Source of the DNA: Microbacterium sp. SCN 70-27
Lineage (GTDB): Bacteria > Actinomycetota > Actinomycetes > Actinomycetales > Microbacteriaceae
Assembly: GCA_001724425.1 (NCBI GenBank)
Contig: MEEK01000016.1
Location: 1-64,000 of the forward strand
Direction of reading: 5' to 3'
DNA length: 64,000 nt
Shown here: positions 61,022-64,000 of the stretch, piece after piece
How the letters are laid out: each line of letters begins with the position of its first letter
Position numbering within the stretch: the stretch's first letter is position 1
Made by a program: the position numbers and the translations under genes
Notes under the pieces: model-generated
What the model was told of the DNA's origin: nothing
The model's input: only the letters and a program-made list of their open reading frames with translations
Databases searched by the model: none

Positions 61022-63925
61022 TCACTGTCCGCTGAGCGAGAGCAGCTTCTGCACGGCCGCGGTCAGACGCGCGTCGGCCTCGGCGAACTTCGTCAGGTCG
61101 CCGCTCTTCAGTGCCGTGTCGCGGTCGGTCATCGCCTGCTGGGCTTCCTTCAGCGCCGCCTGGAAGGCGACGTCGGAGCTGGAACCGCCCCCCGTGTCGC
61201 CCCCGCCGGGCTGACCGGACTCGCTCGGGCTCGGCGTCGGCGTGACATCGCCGTCGCCGGTGGATGCCCCCGAGTCCCCGCCGAAGAGGGCGTCCAGCGC
61301 CTCCTGCAGGGTGTCCTCGAAGGCGACCTTGTCACCGAACGCGACGAGCACCTTCCGCAGCGTCGGCAGCTTCGTCCCACTCGAGGCCTGGACGAACACG
61401 GGCTGCACGTACAGCAGACCACCGCCGACGGGGAGCGTCAGCAGATTGCCGTTGAGTACCTCGGACTGCCCCTGCTTGAGCAGGTTCAGCTGCTGCGAGA
61501 TGGTCTCGTTGGAGTTGAACGTGTTCTGCACCTGGCCGGGCCCGGGGACGCTGACGTCGGCGCTGATCTGCAGCATCCTCAGCTTCCCATAGTCGGCGGA
61601 CTTCTGGCCGGCCACGGCCCCCGCGTCGGAGTCGACGGCGAGGTACCCCATCAGGACGTTCCGCGCCTCATCGCCCTCGGAGGCGGGGATGAACGACGTG
61701 AACATCGAGAACGTCGGCGACTCCTGGCCGGGCATCTTCATCGTCAGGTAGTACGGCGGCTGCAGGATGTTGTTCTTCTGCACCGGGTCATCCGGCGTCC
61801 GCCACGCGTTGTCGCGGGCGTAGAAGGATGCCGCGTCATCGACGTGGTAGGTCCCGAGCATGGCGCGCTGCACCTTGAAGAGATCGGTCGGGTAGCGCAC
61901 GTGGCTCATGAGGTCGGCGCTCATGTCCGAGACCGGCTTGAGCGTCGAGGGGTAGATCTTCTGCCAGGCCTGGAGCATCGGATCGGTCTCGTCCCACGCG
62001 TACAGCGTCACCTTGCCGGAGTAGGCGTCGACCGTCGCCTTCACCGAGTTTCGGATGTAGTTCACGTCGTCGAGAGCCACCCGCGGGTTGCTGTTCGTCG
62101 TGTCGCTGATCGCGTTGCGCAGGCTTACGAGCGACGAGTACGGGTAGTTGGAGCTCAGGGTGTAGCCGTCGACGATCCAGACGATCCGCCCGTCGACGAT
62201 CGACGGGTACGGGTCGTTGTCGAGCTCCAGGTACGGTGCCACCTTCTGCACGCGCGTGATGGGGTCACGGTCGTAGAGGATCTGCGACTTCTCGTTGATG
62301 GAGTCGGAGAAGAGGATGTCCGTCGACTGGAACTTCAGCGCGTAGATCATCCGGTTCAGGAGATTGCCGACCGCGGGGCCGCCGTCGCCCGTGAAGGTGT
62401 TCTTCGTCTGCGCGGCACCGTCGGTTCCGCGCGGGTAGTCGAGTTCGATCGGGTCGACGCCCTCGGGCGCGCCGACGATCGAGTAGGTCGGCGAGTTCTC
62501 ACCGAAGTAGACCCGCGGTTCGTACTTCGTCTGGTCGGTGAGGGTGCCCGCCGTCGGGATGCCGCGCTCGAGGAACACGGGGTTCCCGTCGTTCGTGCGC
62601 TCGTTGCCCTTGGCCGCGACCAAGCCGTAGCCGTGCGTGTAGACGAGGGTCGTCGTGTACCACGATGCGGCGGCGCCGAGCTGAGCGAGGTTCAGGTCGC
62701 GTACAGACACGACGGTGTCCTGCGACTTCCCGTCGATCTGGTAGCGGTCGACGTCGAGCGGGTCGGAGAACTGGTAGTACGGACGGTACTGCTCGAGCTG
62801 ACGGACCGTGGGCGGGATGATCGCGGGGTCCATGATGCGGATGGATGCCGTCGTGTCGGCATCCTCACGCAGCTGACCCGGCTCGGCATCCGTCGCCGCC
62901 GTGAAGTCCTTCTTCTCGAGTCCGGCGATGCCGTACGCGGCCTTCGTCGCGTCGATGTTGCGCTGGTAGTAGGGGCTCTCGAGCGTCTCCTGGTTCGGTC
63001 GCACCTGGATGTTGTTGACGAGGTACGGGTACGCGACCGTCAGCACGAGGGACGACACGATGAGCAGCGCCGTTCCGATGAGCGGGAACCGCCACCGGCC
63101 GATCACCGCCGTCACGAAGAAGAGGACCGCGACGAACGCGGCGGCGATCGAGAGGATCGTGAGCCCCGGGATGATCGCGTGCACGTCGACGTAGCTCGCG
63201 CCCGTGATCCGGTCGCTCTGCGCGGTGAGCGTCTTGTACCGGTCGAGCCAGAGGCTCGCGCCCTGCACGAGCAGGTAGAGCCCGGCGATGATCGCGAGCT
63301 GGATGCGCGCCGCCTTCGAGATGCGCAGCTCGCGCTGGCCCACGCGCACCGACCCGTACAGGTAGGACACGAGCGCCGTGACCGCGAGGCAGACGAGCAG
63401 CACGGCGGACAGGAACCCGAGGAGCGCGCTCAGGAACGGCAGGGAGAAGAGGTAGAACCCGACGTCCATGTTGAATTCCGGGTCGACCGTGCCGGTGTCG
63501 ACGCCGTTCGCCCACAGCCACGCCGTCTCCCACTGCGCGGACGCGGCGAAGCCTGCGAAGAAGCCGAAGAACACGGGGATGCCCCACATCGCCAGACGCC
63601 GGAGCGGTTCGACGACCTCCTGGTAGTGATCCAGCTGCGAGGTGAGGCGCGCGTACACGGGCCGCAGGCGGTAGGCGAACTGGATCGCCGCGAAGACGGG
63701 GACCGCCATCGCCGCGAAGCCGATGAGGAACATCACGACGCGCGCCGTCCACTGCGTCAACAGAACGCTCGAGAATCCGAGCTGGTCGAACCACAGCCAA
63801 TCGGCGAACAGGCTCGCGAAGACGAAGAAGCCCACCACGATGACCGCGATGACGGCGAGGGTGATGCCGATCGCGCGGCGGACGGGACTCGGCGTGGCCT
63901 GATTCGGCGCTGAGGTCGTGGTCAC
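61022..63925 (-). CDS. UPF0182 family membrane protein
   Basis: This 967-residue protein has seven hydrophobic segments in the first 300 residues, beginning with GITLAVIAVIVVGFFVFASL, then a large extracytoplasmic domain. Family blocks such as YPYLVNNIQVRPNQ, NIDATKAAYGIAG, RDLNLAQL, VYTHGYGLVAA and GGGLLYVQPVFVQAS are visible. An acidic/Ser/Pro-rich stretch near residue 885 precedes a short helical tail. UPF0182 is nearly universal in actinobacteria and its function is unknown. GTG 63925 follows TAGGAT by 6 bases. Confidence 0.95.
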   Translation of the reverse strand: MTTTSAPNQATPSPVRRAIGITLAVIAVIVVGFFVFASLFADWLWFDQLGFSSVLLTQWTARVVMFLIGFAAMAVPVFAAIQFAYRLRPVYARLTSQLDHYQEVVEPLRRLAMWGIPVFFGFFAGFAASAQWETAWLWANGVDTGTVDPEFNMDVGFYLFSLPFLSALLGFLSAVLLVCLAVTALVSYLYGSVRVGQRELRISKAARIQLAIIAGLYLLVQGASLWLDRYKTLTAQSDRITGASYVDVHAIIPGLTILSIAAAFVAVLFFVTAVIGRWRFPLIGTALLIVSSLVLTVAYPYLVNNIQVRPNQETLESPYYQRNIDATKAAYGIAGLEKKDFTAATDAEPGQLREDADTTASIRIMDPAIIPPTVRQLEQYRPYYQFSDPLDVDRYQIDGKSQDTVVSVRDLNLAQLGAAASWYTTTLVYTHGYGLVAAKGNERTNDGNPVFLERGIPTAGTLTDQTKYEPRVYFGENSPTYSIVGAPEGVDPIELDYPRGTDGAAQTKNTFTGDGGPAVGNLLNRMIYALKFQSTDILFSDSINEKSQILYDRDPITRVQKVAPYLELDNDPYPSIVDGRIVWIVDGYTLSSNYPYSSLVSLRNAISDTTNSNPRVALDDVNYIRNSVKATVDAYSGKVTLYAWDETDPMLQAWQKIYPSTLKPVSDMSADLMSHVRYPTDLFKVQRAMLGTYHVDDAASFYARDNAWRTPDDPVQKNNILQPPYYLTMKMPGQESPTFSMFTSFIPASEGDEARNVLMGYLAVDSDAGAVAGQKSADYGKLRMLQISADVSVPGPGQVQNTFNSNETISQQLNLLKQGQSEVLNGNLLTLPVGGGLLYVQPVFVQASSGTKLPTLRKVLVAFGDKVAFEDTLQEALDALFGGDSGASTGDGDVTPTPSPSESGQPGGGDTGGGSSSDVAFQAALKEAQQAMTDRDTALKSGDLTKFAEADARLTAAVQKLLSLSGQ

Positions 63926-63931
63926 CCCTCC

Positions 63932-63937
63932 ATCCTA
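63932..63937 (-). promoter_or_regulatory. -10 hexamer of leaderless UPF0182 gene promoter
   Basis: TAGGAT on the minus strand is followed by GGAGGG and the GTG start at 63925. Confidence 0.5.
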
Positions 63938-64000
63938 GGCGGGGCACTCCGAGTGGATGCTGGGCGAAGGCTATGGCGCCGTGCAGGTGGGAAGCGCGTC

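Noticed and set aside
61844..63913. 689-codon plus-strand open frame opposite the UPF0182 gene
   Set aside because: Its composition (Arg, Asp, His, Val) is that of a reverse-complement shadow, and the minus strand encodes a well-conserved family.

Overview
The window is high-GC actinobacterial chromosome, most likely from a Microbacteriaceae species close to Microbacterium. The pointers are the prfB-ftsE-ftsX-smpB block beside tmRNA, an actinobacterial Tad pilus locus, a divergent Ku/LigD pair, DUF3039, DUF6328 and UPF0182 proteins, and a C50-carotenoid operon with split lycopene cyclase and lycopene elongase genes. The assignment rests on gene content and style; no rRNA is present.

Layout. 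1-4557: the 5' part of tmRNA, a SIMPL-domain gene, smpB, ftsX, ftsE and prfB. 4583-6570: an MFS exporter, a small DUF2892-like membrane protein and thioredoxin. 6640-10636: the Tad (type IVc pilus) locus on the minus strand, read from tadA through tadB, tadC, a Flp-like small protein and three TadE/F/G-like pseudopilins. 10637-28263: a 17.6-kb integrated element that cuts tadA in two; the N-terminal 158 codons lie beyond it at 28264-28737. Removing the element joins the halves in frame as a 393-residue ATPase.

The element begins with a three-gene recombination module: an intact tyrosine recombinase, a small HTH protein, and a 666-residue protein with six zinc-ribbon-like CxxC pairs and a degenerate recombinase-like C-terminus. 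Its cargo looks like a defence island: DUF2290 plus an SF1 helicase; a RES-domain protein; a HEPN-like protein next to a nuclease-like protein; an XRE-ImmA/IrrE protein overlapping a tRNA-guanine-transglycosylase-like protein, with an AbrB-like gene and an unknown gene opposite; an HNH-like protein; and a Shedu (SduA) nuclease. Decayed LysR, SDR and MDR fragments lie among them. The host-typical heptamer GGATGCC/GGCATCC is common in the backbone and nearly absent from the element, which supports a foreign origin.

28828-42000: FNT channel, tRNA-Leu, DedA protein, Ku and LigD (NHEJ), rdgB-rph-murI, pncB, DUF3039 and a two-component ABC exporter. 42091-50491: a nucleotidyltransferase, unknown genes, maltokinase, and a wall-polymer group of three CDP-glycerol glycerophosphotransferase-like enzymes and one GT2 glycosyltransferase. 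50533-54888: HtrA-type protease, aminotransferase, carbon-nitrogen hydrolase and DUF6328 protein. 54972-55084: initiator tRNA-Met and a strong terminator hairpin. 55429-60999: idi-crtE-crtB-crtI-crtYe-crtYf-crtEb, with every junction a 4-bp start/stop overlap. 61022-63925: a UPF0182 membrane protein. Many backbone genes have a TANNNT -10 hexamer exactly 6 nt before the start codon, which suggests frequent leaderless transcription.
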